DNA of 64,000 bases from Eumeta japonica (Eukaryota; Arthropoda; Insecta; Lepidoptera; Psychidae): contig BGZK01000072.1 in NCBI GenBank assembly GCA_005406025.1, forward strand, positions 682,001-746,000, written 5' to 3'. The position numbers and the translations under genes are program-made. The notes under the pieces were generated by a model, which was not told the DNA's origin, did not search any database, and saw nothing but the letters and a program-made list of their open reading frames with translations. Positions within the stretch are counted from its first letter, which is position 1, and every line of letters begins with the position of its first letter. Positions 14,157-26,464 of the stretch are shown one piece after another.

Positions 14157-14310
14157 TCGATCAAACTAAAAAGTATAAAATAAATATAGTTTAAGAAAAC
14201 TAAAAAACACGCTTTAATCATCACATTGAACTAAAAAGTGGAAAATAAATATAGTTTAAAAAACTAAAAAACACGCTTTGATGATCACATCGAACTAAAA
14301 AACGAAAAAT
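14157..14310. repeat. Tandem repeat, about 71-bp period, two-plus copies
   Basis: Two consecutive units share GAACTAAAAAGT-like starts, then AAATAAATATAGTTTAA, a run of A with ACTAAAAAACACGCTTT, then ATCACAT. A third unit begins with GAACTAAAAAAC and decays. The unit is not coding. I recall similar wording as a common lepidopteran repeat, which would make this a local tandem copy of a dispersed family. Confidence 0.75.
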
Positions 14311-14459
14311 AATTCTTAATATAGGCAGAAAATATAAATGAACGAAAAAACATTAGTATTATTGTGAAAAAAGCGTGGGGTGCTTTGTGCCATATTTTTT
14401 TTACTTATCAAGCACCCCATTTATTATCTAACAAGCCGGTACACTCTCTTAGTTACGTA

Positions 14460-14555
14460 ATTACGCGCGTTTGTGTGTATGTTTGTCTGTGTGTACGCGT
14501 GCCTGGGTGGAGGAATAAGTGCGTGCGTGCCTGCATGCGTATGTGCGTGTGAATA
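14460..14555. repeat. Imperfect (GT)n/(GCGT)n microsatellite
   Basis: Alternating purine-pyrimidine run of TG, GTGC and ATGC units with interruptions. Open frames through it (cysteine- and valine-rich) are artefacts of the repeat. Confidence 0.85.
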
Positions 14556-15329
14556 AACGTCACTAAAACGTAAACATTTTCTGAAATTCAACATTTGATT
14601 AAATGATAGCTATTTTATATGAGCTATAAGTAGAGATATTATACATATAAAATGGTTTTAGTTCATTCAATGCTGATTTTTTAGTAAAGGAGTACGTACA
14701 GTGACAAGATTAGTAAATACTTAACAAGGCAATTATACATCAGTTTGGTATCTCCGAAATATACTTGCTATTTTGGACACTCATTTGCATGATAGATGTC
14801 GCCGTTAAACCCATTAGCCGTAAACCACAACATCCGCAAACTCGTGCGCCATCTCGGGGACCAGCGGAACTAGAGATATCTCTGAATATGCTTATGGAAC
14901 TAGTGATTTGTCACTTATTAAATATTTATCATTTTTTCTTTGCTAAAAATATTCTCAAACAATAAATGATACATCTTCTAACGAAGCTCTGACGTCTGAC
15001 CGTATATCAAAATTTATTCTAAGCATTTTATCTTCTTTTTGATGTGTATGAAATGTCACATATCCGTTATTTTTTATTAACCTCTTTGATGATCTCTTTT
15101 TTAGACTCATTTTTTAAACTTATTTTTAACATCAATTTCAATTTTCGTACTAATCTCCAAAAGCGACTTTTTGTTAAAAAAATGTTTTTTTTATATGTAA
15201 CATTTCGAATAAGAGGCGTCAATAATATATTAAAATTTTAAAACGTTTAAAATTTCCCTACTTTAAACTATTCAAAGCTACCGACTTTACAAAAGCTGTA
15301 GGTTGTTCATTTATGGCACGATACATGAG

Positions 15330-15765
15330 CATAACGAATCAAACTCACAAAACGTACGACATAATTCTACAAAGTACATCTCCGATTCGTTTGAATCCGG
15401 TACGTCTGTGCGGCGGGAGCACAGGGACGAGTGCTCGCCTCCGCTCGGAAACGGAACACAAAGGCAGCTGCGAACAACAAACAAACGGCAGGCAGCGCGA
15501 TACATGAATTCATAGTTAGTTTATAAACAAAATTTCGCTCCTAAACAATCAGAGGTCGCGCGATAACCGCGGGAAAAGCCTCAGTGTTATACAATTTGGG
15601 TGCTATTATTCATATCGGTGTTGTTTTAGGTTGAATCAACATGACCCGCGATATCGCGCGCCGCGAACTAATTGCAAACGACCCGCGCCCTGGAATTAAG
15701 ACCGCGTTCACCTTCGTCGCGGGTGCGGCGTGGACGCTAGCGACTATTAGATGCTCGATCGTGCA
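15330..15765. promoter_or_regulatory. GC-rich islet pair, candidate enhancer
   Basis: Two GC-rich blocks (15390-15500 and 15550-15760) in AT-rich DNA. The second contains GCGATATCGCGCGCCGCG and CTAATTGCAAACGACC, the latter a homeodomain-type core. Open frames exist on both strands here because stop codons are rarer in GC-rich DNA; none looks like protein. Regulatory role is inferred. Confidence 0.4.
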
Positions 15766-16027
15766 CTCAACGACTTTAAATTGTTAACACTACGACGAAA
15801 TACTCCTTTTTAAGACCTTTTTTTGATAATAACTTTTCCTCTAAAACTACTGATGTCGATTTGAATGGAATTTCTGCAATGAATTCATATTTTTTCAGGG
15901 AAGGTTCTAGTTTATATTGGGATCTGATGTTGATCTTCGATAATAGACAATAGAACTCTTCAATAACAAACAGCAACAAATAATCCATAATCCGCAAACG
16001 CTATAAGTCGCTTGTATTGTTTTCACT

Positions 16028-16070
16028 CGTGCGTGCGTGCGTGCGTGCGTGCGTGCATGCGTGTGTGTGT
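16028..16070. repeat. (GTGC)n/(GT)n microsatellite
   Basis: Perfect run of GTGC units, one GCAT variant, then GTGTGTGTGTG. The apparent open frame through it is a repeat artefact. Confidence 0.9.
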
Positions 16071-16074
16071 GGAG

Positions 16075-17500
16075 ATGTATGCGCGTCCAGTTGCGCAGGT
16101 GTGTGCGTGTAAGGAAATGAAAAAAATTACTAATACTTGTTCAAATATATTTATTAAAAAAAAACCACTTACAAAAAAAAAAACTCAAATAATGAACATA
16201 TTTTAATCACTCCTTTTTAACTATGCACGTTTGTGCGTTTGGTAGTTATCATCTCATGCTGCTGAACTGATGATGGAAACACTGCTTAACGGTAAGGAAT
16301 AAAGGGGATAATACTGCGATTTTTCGCCAGAAATTGAGTAATATATTTTTAAAAAAGGAAACACACGTCGGAACCTAGCGATAACAGTAGAAATAAGGCG
16401 AATTAATTTAATGTGGAAGTAAATAAAAATGTGATCTATATGAATTGTGGAACTGTTATATTATAAAACATAATTTAATAAAAGGATAATAATTTGGTAG
16501 TTGCACTCCAACTAAGAATGTCAAGACCCTGAAATGATTACGAGCAGACAATAAATTCGGGATCAAAACTGCTTCTCCACTTGCTCCGTACAAAAGTAAA
16601 GGAGATGCCTGATCCATAGCTTAATCAATATGCAAAGTAGCTAAATTAATTATAAAGTTACAATTACTAGATAACTAAGAAGTTAAAAATACATTAAATT
16701 TTTCCAAAAAAAATATTTCCTTCAAAAACCCATTTAAATAATTGTTTGAACAAACTTCAAAAACAACCAATTAGTTTTTAAGTAGACAAAAAAAACATGT
16801 AATCTATAAAACATGAATATGAAGTTTTTCTTCTTCTAAGGAGACACAACTGTGTCTGTTTTCTCTTTCGTTGAAACTGACTCCAAAAATTAATTAGTTG
16901 CTTTTGAAGTATTTTAAACAATTATTTAAATGAGTTTCTGAATGTGGTTTTTAATTTTTTTTATTTATTTTTTCTCTTCATACTATTTTACTTAATAAAA
17001 TTATGTTAAAGATCAAAAATGTTCCCATGAGTACATTTCACATCACAAACCTTTTTAACTTATCCTAGTGTAATCGAACATAAATAATATTATTTGTCCT
17101 AATTATATAACAATTTATTACACCATTCAATTATTGTTTAAAAGCACAATTGAGTCGGATCCATAGAACGATGTTCTGCGATAGGACCGATATGTGCACA
17201 ACTGAACAAGAGTATTCAGAATCATATTCACTTCCAAAAAACGTATAAAATATCGTCTCGTTAATACACTAAGATACCGTTTACTAAGAGATTAGCTTAA
17301 AAAATTAACAACTATTATAGGGATAATCTAATTCTATACTTACAGTTATAATCACAGACGTCTTTAATGAATAGATGATTTCTCAAAATCGAAACAAACG
17401 ACCAATATAATATACAACCGCTTTATAAAATAAATTTACTTATTTAATATTTTGTACATTCTTTAACGCGTATATTACGGGGAGTGTTCTTAAGGACTAT
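16075..17500. other. AT-rich non-coding stretch, no gene found
   Basis: AT-rich with poly-A runs and dense stops. No splice-bounded open frame, RNA gene or recognised repeat. Confidence 0.6.
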
Positions 17501-17514
17501 TCAACTTTCTTCCT

Positions 17515-17830
17515 ATCGTTGAATTCCGTCATCGTTTCACTCGCTCAAAAATACCATCACCACCATCTTGATGGCTGGTATTCTACTACCGTACGCTTCA
17601 TGCTATGTATGGTAAAATTTTGGAATCATCTATCATCAGCGGTGCTCTTAATCAACTTTGACAAGGGAGATCAAGAACAGATCGTATTCCTTTCTAAAAC
17701 GCCGGAAACCCCCAAGTGGCTTCCTAAACGTTGCAGATTTCGATAGATTACGATGACCACCTGCTCATCCATGGGTCGCACGCTCGTTTTCCTCTTCAAA
17801 ATCGTGCAAGGAAAACAAAAAGAATGTATG
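17515..17830 (+). pseudogene. LINE 3' end: C-terminal tail of reverse transcriptase ORF plus 3' UTR
   Basis: The translation includes HHHLDGWYSTTVRF, then VKFWNHLSSAVLL, then after a frameshift NRSYSFLKRRK. This order (HLDGWYSTTVRF, R/KxWNxLPxxVF, FKKRxxxFLKGR) is the C-terminal tail of a lepidopteran Jockey-type LINE ORF2. It is followed by a GATTACGATGACCACCTGCT stretch ending in CGCACGCTCGTTTTCC, which matches the known 3' UTR wording of the same family. It is a 5'-truncated, decayed copy. Minus-oriented tails of the same type are at 29155-29260 and 39970-40010. Confidence 0.65.
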
Positions 17831-17984
17831 AAATTAGTGCATAAGAAAATCTTTCAAATCGAAGCCGACACTATGGACGTCCATTGGCAATAAACATGTT
17901 ATAAATGTTAGATTTCATAGACGCCATAACACTACGTTCCGTTAAAATGCAGTAAGTACTCAACGAACCTTATTAACAGCGGCA

Positions 17985-18200
17985 TCAAACGCGGCGCGGG
18001 CGGCGCGGGCGGCGACATCGTAAACAAGTTCCGTAAGCGCCATACCGGCCTAATCGAACTGCGCCCCGCCACGACACCGCTCGTATCGTAAATACTGACC
18101 ACTTTATTATCTGTAGCAGATTTAACTACCTAAGTGGCTCTCTGCACACGCTCTAATGCTGCGCCGTATGCGTGTGGCCGCCGTGTGTGCGTGCATTAGA
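17985..18200. promoter_or_regulatory. GC-rich islet, candidate regulatory element
   Basis: Contains GCGGCGCGGGCGGCGCGGGC and a second block with CGCCGTGTGTGCGTGC. No open frame or repeat identity. One of a series of such islets across the window. Confidence 0.4.
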
Positions 18201-18439
18201 AATATAACAATATGCTCTGCGACCGTTCATTACTAATTTGAGTCACTTAAGTGTCATGAACCAGGGAAAACGTGACACTAGAGAAACGGTAGTGCGAAAT
18301 GAAACCTTCATTTTTCTCATAGGTCCATAGAATAATAATAATAAATTCTGACAGTACCGTAAATTAGCAACGAAGTTTGTACTATGGTTATCAGCCAATT
18401 GGTACATACATCTTTATTTTTTTGTAAATATATACAGTG

Positions 18440-19120
18440 TATACACATAATACATAGAAACATCCAGACTCGAGACAACCACGAATTTTGATTAAATAAA
18501 TGTAGCAACAGCAGGTAGCAACAGCAATTGCGCCAACCAGGCAGTCAAATTGGCATACACGGTTGTTAAAACCTACCTTTCTTTCGGAATATGTATAATG
18601 TCTAGAGCTTACTTGCCTTTTGACCATGGGCTTATTTGCAACTTCTTGTCGTAGATAATGCATCTTTTATTAGCAGTGATGTCTTTTCAAAAACGGTTCC
18701 GTTTCATTACGTTTCAATAGAAAACCACAAATGTGTACAACATTCATTAGGTCCTTTTCAGTGAGCTCGTGTGAAACGCAAATATCGAGCTATTTTATAT
18801 ATCCAACTTTTTTCAAATGAATCAAAACTGTGTTTTTATCAATTCCTATCTCTTCATAATCAGCTATATCGTTAAACCTAATATAGCGATCTTGCTTTAC
18901 ATTTTTCAAAGTGGCATTGACTTTATGCATAACTGGTCGACCAGAGCGAGGTTCATGTCTGACATCAAAATTACCGGATTGAAAACGCTTGAACCCGTTT
19001 TGTGCTATCTTACTAACGCTGCATTAGGTCTATAAGCGTCACGAATTTTTTCGCAGCTTGCGTCGCATTTTTGTAATAAGACTTCAAAATGTATCGAATT
19101 TCTACGTTAGATTCACTCAT
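18440..19120 (-). pseudogene. Second mariner transposase pseudogene
   Basis: On the minus strand an ATG at 19120 starts MSESNVEIRYILKSYYK, then NATQAAKKF, the N-terminus of a mariner transposase helix-turn-helix. After frameshifts come WFKRFQ-like residues, SGNFDV, EPRSGRPV, VKQDRYI, NTVLIHLKKVGYIK, DICVSHELTEKDL and FLLKRNETEPFLKR, all in the correct order for the family. The start of the catalytic half (HYLRQEV, then RHYTYSERKVGF) follows and then similarity is lost; no complete D,D,D triad remains. Wording differs from the 7.4-8.5 kb copy, so it belongs to another mariner lineage. Ends and inverted repeats were not found. Confidence 0.8.
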
Positions 19121-19129
19121 TTTGGTAGA

Positions 19130-20670
19130 CAGAAAAAGAATAGCATAATTATGTGACACCATTGTTACATTTCATTTTTCTTTTTCTAAAGTGTCACCTA
19201 TTTAATGGTATCAAAACTGGCCAGACAGAAACAGCACAACCAAAGAGATTTTACTCCAACTTTCTACTTACATAATACGAAAAAACTTTTTCGTCATCTA
19301 ATATACATGTTATAGTATGTATATTAAGTCGTCGGTCCCGGATGAGGCCATCGCTTTGGTGACGACAACCTGAAATAAAACGATTGAGAGAGAATAATAC
19401 ACCTAATCAATCAATCTAATGAAACCTGACACGAGTACGCAATATGTGATCGTAATAGAAAATAGGTCCGTACTGTATCGTCCATCTTAGGATGGATAAA
19501 GGACCTAGCGTAGGCAAAACTCGCGGAGATAAATTACAGATGTAAATACAGTCATTTGTTTTCTTTTGTAATGATTATGGCTTTGTCATATTTCTAATAA
19601 TTATGAGTTTATCACAGCTATGTCGGCATATGGTATTATCATTCGAACATCGACAGGCACGACATATATACCGATAGGGCTATTAAGCACGACCGATAGG
19701 GCTATTTGAAAAGTAACTACATTATAAGACGTATAATCTTTTTAGACAATCATAGTACCAGATTGGTATTTAAGATGATTCATTTTGTGTGTGATGTGAT
19801 ACCGGTATTTTAAAGAAGCATTAAACTACAGATGATGTTTGCTCGATGAAAAAAAAAAATTAGGGATCTAACTATAAAATAAAACTTTTAATATTTCCTA
19901 CAATTTACTGTATTAAAACTTAATTGTTACACGAATTTGTGTTGCATATGCTATTGTATACTGTATACCTTAATTGGCAGTTCAACAAATATATAATACT
20001 CTATTTTGCAATTACGCTGTTTTAATTTGAGCTGGTGTCAGTCTGTGAACACTATCTCTTTTTATCTGTCTCGTACCATTACACGTAGAAACAACTAACA
20101 CTTTGTCCTATTTCGAAAGATATCTCCTGTTCCATGGTTTATTTTATTCTTTGTACCTCATATTGGCCATATACTTCTATTCTCAGAGATTTACGTTAGA
20201 AATGACTTAATACTTATTATTTTCCACAGAGTTCGTTCTTTAAGATTTTTTTTCTTTTCTATTCACTTCAGGTATTTTATGGCAAGTCTTCTTTCTGTAT
20301 CGTTTTAACATTAATTCGCAGTTATTGCGTTGAAGAAAATGATTCATATTATTTTGTTTATTTGTTTTAACAGTTTACTATAAAAATCACTCAATACAAA
20401 CGGAATTAGGATGTCATCGATAGGTATGAACTGATATACTAAGTACGTATATACTGTCGCGAGTTGCGCTTACAAACTAAATAATGAAAAGTACAAAATA
20501 GGTTCCCTACAAAAATGTTCGAATACAGTATCCTTTAAAACGTAAATAAATTCGCCTTCCACCCACCGCTTCGACCCCTGTCGTCACGCCTACATGTAAT
20601 ATTTACATTGTAAAGACATTTTATTTAGGATTACAATATTCCAGCGTACAATAAATCTTATTTGCTTATG
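19130..20670. other. AT-rich non-coding stretch, no gene found
   Basis: AT-rich with a small direct duplication of CCGATAGGGCTATT at 19671-19705 and no supported gene. Confidence 0.55.
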
Positions 20671-20672
20671 TT

Positions 20673-21110
20673 AGATGTAAGATTTGACATCCTTTTCTTT
20701 TATAAATACATTATTACATGTTTACATTCGAAGAACTTTTGAGACCACCAGTCGAGGAATATATATATATCGGAATTCGAGTGCTGGCGAGTCAATTTTA
20801 TTTCTACGATCAGTGCGTTCACAAGTCAATTGCTATCAAGTAAAAGTTTTAAAGCGGCTCCGTAGTGAAATATTATATCTCAGTGTTGCTGAGTATAAAC
20901 CCTCTGCTTTTCTGCGAGTTTATTTTTCACCCACTCTCAAACTTCGAATCTCCGGAAAGATCATTTGTAACAATATATACACCGGTGACGACAATAAACT
21001 TTTAAAAATATCAAGCTGTTTACAAAAGCGGCAACTTATAGTGAAACACACGAATCTTTGCCGCTGTGAAGTTAATTATAGAAAGCATCGCATTGGCGTA
21101 AAATAGGAAC
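20673..21110 (+). mobile_element. Possible solo LTR with degenerate primer-binding site
   Basis: The segment starts TGTAAGATTTGAC. It carries a TATA-like AATATATATATATC at about 20759-20772, an initiator-like TCAGTGCG near 20810 and AATAAA at about 20993, and ends ...CGCA at about 21091. Directly after comes TTGGCGTAAAATAGGAAC, which resembles a decayed primer-binding site of the TGGCGxxxxxAGGxAC type. This order (TG...TATA...polyA...CA, then PBS) fits an LTR. No second LTR or gag/pol follows. A 140-codon open frame crosses the element but shows no recognised domain and probably has no function. Confidence 0.35.
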
Positions 21111-21414
21111 GCGGGGTAGAAGAAGATGTCAGGTTGCGTTATACTTGCGTATTACTTTATTCACAGACAATTCAGAGCGGCAAAGATCAGTGCATTTTAT
21201 TGCACTAGTAATAATAAAAGTTATCGTTATATCACCTAGGAACGGTTGGATATAATATAATTTCAAATAGAATTATGTTGAAGGTTTACAATTTTTCGAA
21301 ATACCTCATGACTATACCCGAATCTGTCTCTGAGGTCCATTTTTTTAAAACTAACACAGCTTGGATAGTTTAAAATTCAATGATATAATCTCTACGATTC
21401 GACAGCTTAATTAT

Positions 21415-21525
21415 TTTTCGCGTGCAATTAACGACAGCGCACGCCCGGCGAATCGCCTCGGCGAGCGCAGGTGACACCCGAGCCACTGCGACGCCCGCGG
21501 CGGCCAAGAGCATATCGGACCATGC
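21415..21525. promoter_or_regulatory. GC-rich islet, candidate regulatory element
   Basis: Contains GCGCACGCCCGGCGAATCGC and GACGCCCGCGGCGGCC. It sits immediately before a dispersed repeat copy. No open frame. Confidence 0.35.
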
Positions 21526-21532
21526 TCATTAT

Positions 21533-22012
21533 AGGGTTCCGGAGCCATTATTACAAAGAAATGCACTATAGACATTGATCTACAAAAAAGAGAAGATGCA
21601 CAGTTCCGCGCTCAAAAACGGCCGCGGTAATTGAATGCTAAAACAAATAGTTTAAAACTCGTTACATTTACTGTAGTTTCGTTGTACCTTCCGTTACGAC
21701 GTCGAAGTTTTCTATTAAAAAATACAAGAATAATACTTACAAAGCTATTAAAAAAGATAATATTTCTTATTTACGTTAAGGAAAACTTTGTTTGTTTGTA
21801 ATAGGTGCTCAATCACGTATTATAATTTTGTATTTTGTATATCTTCATTAAAAGATATAATGGAGTGCCCTCCCTAGAAACATTTATCTTTGTTATTCAA
21901 CTACCAAATTAAATAGCGGCTTATACAAGAAAGTCCGTGACATACGGACGGATGGACGGACACAACGAAATTATAAAGGTTTCGGTTTGCCATTTTGGCT
22001 CGGAACCCTAAC
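21533..22012 (+). mobile_element. Lepidopteran interspersed repeat, copy 2 (5'-truncated)
   Basis: Starts with ATAGGGTTCCGGAGCC and ends with ACGGACGGATGGACGGACAC and CGGAACCCTAAC. The GTTCCG...GGAACCCTA framing and the GACGGACGGA run match the 3' part of the family at 10974 and 36880. No coding capacity. Confidence 0.65.
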
Positions 22013-23630
22013 CTATGAATTGTGTTCTGTACCCGGGACTTTACCGTAAGGATACAATAATCAAGTGTTACCTGAGAAAAAAAGATATTTTTGATTTTAT
22101 CCGATTCACCTAAATCTGTTTTCTAACGAAACAATTTAACATCAAATTTAATTGTTAACGTTAAAATTGTTATTGATGGCTCCATCGTGGCCAAGAAAAG
22201 TCGTTAAATCGAATGGTAAATCCATGAAATTTTTTAAAGGAAATCATTATGAATTTGCACATATGATTATGTATTTGCATACCTTTTTTTTATTTTCAAT
22301 TACAGAACAAAAATATTTACGAAATACGGAAATACAAGTAAGCAACAGAATTTATGAAAATTTTGGACTCGACCTTTATGAAACACTGAATATTTAAGAG
22401 GGCCAAATTACTATTAGTAATTTTTTTAACAAAAAATAAATTGCCCTAATAAATTCTATAATGTTACATTTTATCATTTTTTAAATTATGCATTCATCAG
22501 ATATACGATCACTCTTTAAGCCATTTAAGTTTAATTGAGTGTGAAATAAAATCAAACAAACAAATGAATAACATTTTACTTTTTATATGCGTAGCCCCGC
22601 TAAGTTTTAGTCGGAGAGACATCTGCTCTGTGCAAGATTAAAGGCGGATCAGTTGCTAAGGAAGAACAATTAAGGTGAAGAAACGGACAACGTTTTGCTT
22701 TTACGCATTAGAAGAAATTCAGTTCAGATTTTCACTCGAAACCCACAGAACCAAATTACGAAATATTTATTTCTGCAGTTTCAAAGCGCAGCCTATGTTT
22801 CTCTACGGTATAATACAATTGTGTTTACTATAACATATCTAAATACAGTATTAAATACACATATACAAATAAAATTTATTTAAAAAGTTATTAAAAACTT
22901 TTTTATGTATGGATGTTTTCTTCTCTCCATATACAATGTATACATATATGTTGTTAATATAGGTTTTGTACATGTTTTATTAGTTACATCGAGAGCAATA
23001 GCGAAAAGAATTGAATGATGATTTGCGGACAGATATCGCGAGTGCCATAAAAGTTATTAATTAATATTTCATGCAGGAAGCAAATAAATTCAATTACTGA
23101 ATTACCTGCTTACAATTTAACCAGCGAAAAAATATTAAGAGCTAAAAAGCGCCAAAATACATGAAAAGGATAGCCTAATTAAAAATACAAGTCGTATTAT
23201 ACGACCACCTCCATAGCTAGGCAGGTGAAGTGGACACCTTAGACTCGAGCGACACTGCTTATCAGTCCGGTGAAACGAATGGAAAATAATGATTATAATA
23301 ATTTTATTAAATAATTGTCTTATTTTCAAAGTGGTTGCATGATTGTGGCTGTCCAGGTCTGTCCAAGCTCTGATCATAGTCGAAGTTTGTTTCTGAAACA
23401 GACATATTTTGAAACTAGTGCTGTTGTTGGAGTAGGTTTATATTTTAAAGCCTCATATTTTAAATAGGTTTCATACTTTAATGTTCCCAAACTGATCCGA
23501 TACGGATCGGGGACTGTTAATGACCGCCTTTGTGAATGCTGCAACCCGATAATATACAGGATGAAATCGATCGTGCATCCTTTCGCAAATATTCATAGTT
23601 TTCTTTTTTATTAGAACAACTTTGCCAAAG
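22013..23630. other. AT-rich non-coding stretch, no gene found
   Basis: AT-rich. Open frames at 22152-22397 and 23135-23377 have no recognisable domain, splice context or protein-like composition. Confidence 0.5.
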
Positions 23631-23640
23631 TGACCATAAT

Positions 23641-23671
23641 AAAAATATATCATTGTCAATGATATATTTTT
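23641..23671. repeat. Perfect 15-bp inverted repeat
   Basis: AAAAATATATCATTG and its exact reverse complement flank a single T. It would form a cruciform or tight hairpin. No gene near. Confidence 0.85.
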
Positions 23672-23744
23672 GTTACAGTTACATTATAAATAATATAAAA
23701 TAGGATAAACAAAACCCTACTACATAAATACTCGGTTAGGCTGC

Positions 23745-23835
23745 AATCGCGAGTACCTTGCTGGGCGACCGTGCGCCGCGCAACATGTCCGGGCAACTTG
23801 ACGCACTAGAATTCTGCGCCGCGCTTGGGCTATGT
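23745..23835. promoter_or_regulatory. GC-rich islet, candidate regulatory element
   Basis: Contains GCGACCGTGCGCCGCGCAAC and CTGCGCCGCGCTTGG in AT-rich flanks. Two further GC-rich blocks with CG dinucleotides follow at 24215-24340. Confidence 0.35.
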
Positions 23836-24714
23836 AATGTCTTATTTAAAAAAAAATGTCTAGTCACTTCCCTACAAATAACACTTAATACTGTCAGTAA
23901 TGTAAAGGTCGCCTAAGGTATTATTAAATTAGTCTCTGATTTTCCACATGTGTTCCACTCACCTCTAAACAAACAAGGCAAACTAAGGTTAATTTTTGCG
24001 TAAACGATACTTCACGCAACTTACGAACTCACAGGCAGCAATTTTACTCGGCAAACTCCCCAACAATGAACCATCTTTGCATATTCGATAGCAGTGAAAG
24101 ACACTGTTATTAAACACTGCAATATTAATGACACACAATCTTATTTTCAAAAAAGTCAATATTGTAAACATAACACTTATAACAAAATACCTAAAGTTCC
24201 TTGGAAGTTCAACGACCGCACGCGGGCTCCCTTTGCATTTAACAAGTGAAACGCAACGTTACGTTCGATCGCCAGGGCGAGACTGGCCGTATTTCATGAA
24301 CACGCTTCGCACTAGGCGAGGGGGACGCGGCGTGACACACCACCTTCAATAAAGTTGCAAATTTGAATCATCGTACATTTTTAGAGCATGTTCTAAACTA
24401 TTTTTCTCAGAAACGGCTACTTCAATGACTATGATTTCTTTAACAAAGTTGTTTTAAAAAATAAAGATATCATGAACATTTGCTGAAAGATGCATGATCG
24501 ATTCCATACGATACACGTTATAATAAAATAAACTAGATGTACCTACATAATTTTCATTTATTTCGCAATTACTGTTATTTTTTATTACGGATTACAGCAA
24601 AATCCAAATTACCTACTACCAAATCTTAGAAGACACTTTGTATTTCATTCATAAATTTGCATTACATGTATCCATTTCGCGGACATATTTATGCACCGAT
24701 CACTCATAAAAAGC

Positions 24715-24930
24715 TCCAAGTCGTCGATGCCGCGGGCCGGCCGCGACGCCGTAATCAGCGAGAGCCGTGCGAAATTTAAAACAAAACTCGGCCGATTTGA
24801 CGGCCGCTTACGGGCGGTGCTTTATGAAATTTTAAGGCTCGACCGGCGGCCGCCACTCGCGGCTTTAATTGAATCTTGCGCCTGCTTTTTGATGTATGTG
24901 AGCTGTCGGCGGAACGTGGTCGTACGACAC
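24715..24930. promoter_or_regulatory. GC-rich islet with homeodomain-like words, candidate enhancer
   Basis: Dense in CG: CCGCGGGCCGGCCGCGACGC, then TTTGACGGCCGCTTACGGGC, then ACCGGCGGCCGCCACTCGCG. Interspersed AT words include GTAATCAG, TTTATGAAATTTTAA and TTTAATTGAA. Both the CpG density and the embedded homeodomain/Cdx-type words are seen directly; enhancer function is inference. A 114-codon open frame here is arginine-rich and looks like a product of GC content rather than a gene. Confidence 0.45.
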
Positions 24931-24939
24931 AAAAGGCCA

Positions 24940-26145
24940 CCATTATGTATTTTTTTCTTGTTGTTCCATAATCAGAAAATCGGAACGAAACTCTCGCATA
25001 ATCTTCAAATTGAGGTGAGTTGGGACAAAAACTGATATATCCTTTAGATCACTTTTTTCAGAATTAAAAAAGTAGCAGAACTAAAAATTTAGTATACATT
25101 TGAAAAATATGTTAGCTTAAGTTAGTCAACATATTTTTCAAAGGCATCGCTCTATTGAGAGTTTAATTAAATGTATTTTACTTTAACTAGATATTGAATA
25201 AATAAAAATATATATATTGAGTTTTAATCAAAGTACGATAAATCTAAGTGGATTTATGGTTTTTTGATCAAACAAAAATGTTCTATCTTTGGTCTCATTT
25301 GAAAAAATGTAATCGGGGTTATATTTTGAGATTTTAAATAATAATATGGTTTAATCAAATTTTACATTTTAATCTCAGCATTAAAAAGAAGTGCGAAAGT
25401 AAAACAGATTAAACAGTTTTTTTCGGTCCATCGCATTTCCAACCTTTTTAAAGCTACATTTAACGGTTTTTGATCAGATCTGTTGGCGGCGTCCAACGTA
25501 TATTAATGTTACAAATTTATATTTACATAATAATAATATAGTAAAAGTACACGTATCGCTTTTTGTTGCTACCCTCCTCCATTTTTCATTCGTTCATTAT
25601 TATGTAAAGACAATTTACATTAAAATATTATATTTATACAAGACGATACTTAATGTTGGTACAGTTATAACACGAAAGAATCTTCATATACTTATTAAAC
25701 CATCATCTGTTTAGCGTTGAAGTAGGCAAACTTAGATATCTTTACTTGAAGGCTGAGGACTCGTTTTTACATCTTAAAAAATCTTTTATCAACTGTTACC
25801 ATAACATACCAAAAACTATGAAATTACAACAAAGCACCATAACGAGAACAAAGCAATTTGAAGTTTATTTTTCCTATCATTTTGTCATTATCATCAATAG
25901 GATTCCTTTCTCGGCGAGAAAATCAGAATACAAAAAAAAAGGTTGGAAGACAGAAATCATTTACCATTTTTTCGAATTAAGATATTATAATCGCTGCAAA
26001 GATCTATAGTATTACACTGAAATATAGTCCAATGCTAATGTTATAGCACTAATGATATAAAACTTATACCAATTTATAATTCACATGATTTTTAATATAA
26101 CTTCAACATCGTTCTCTTATGTGAAAATTATAGTAATTTAACGCT
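24940..26145. other. AT-rich non-coding stretch, no gene found
   Basis: AT-rich, with an imperfect inverted word at 25098-25143 (CATTTGAAAAATATG near CATATTTTTCAAAGG). No supported gene; the open frame at 25746-26009 has no recognisable domain. Confidence 0.5.
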
Positions 26146-26149
26146 GCTA

Positions 26150-26320
26150 TGTAAAGCAGTGTCTAACTTTGTGAAAATGGGACTACTTCACGAGACGACC
26201 TTTATGATAAAAAAAATTCGAAATCGGTTTATATTTGACAAAGATATCACGCAACATACACACAAAAATACAGCTCAATTTAGAACCTTATCCTTTTTTT
26301 GAAGTCGGTCAATAATTACA
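26150..26320. mobile_element. Lepidopteran dispersed repeat fragment (TTTTTTGAAGTCGG type)
   Basis: The block ends with CAATTTAGAACCTTATCC, then TTTTTTTGAAGTCGGTC. The combination 'aattt.gaacct...cctttttttgaagtcgg' is a frequent repeat end in Lepidoptera (recalled). Upstream wording, CGACCTTTATGAT then GATATCACGCA, fits the same family. The left boundary is uncertain. Confidence 0.5.
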
Positions 26321-26464
26321 TGAAACGCATAAATACATCACCGGCATTACTTACAGGAACGAAATGGACTAGCAAATCGTATTTCGTTTTATTACAGCGA
26401 AATATTGAATCGAATAATAATTGCAAAGCTATAAATATTGCGGAGTTGTTTTACGATTTTATTA

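Noticed and set aside
16012..16206. Cys/Val-rich frame
   Set aside because: Translation of the GTGC/GT microsatellite.
20684..21106. 140-codon open frame
   Set aside because: It spans a probable LTR with promoter-like and polyA-like words; no domain was recognised.
24691..25035. 114-codon open frame in a GC-rich block
   Set aside because: Composition follows the GC islet; no domain, no splice context, and the reading is arginine-rich as expected for random CG-rich DNA.
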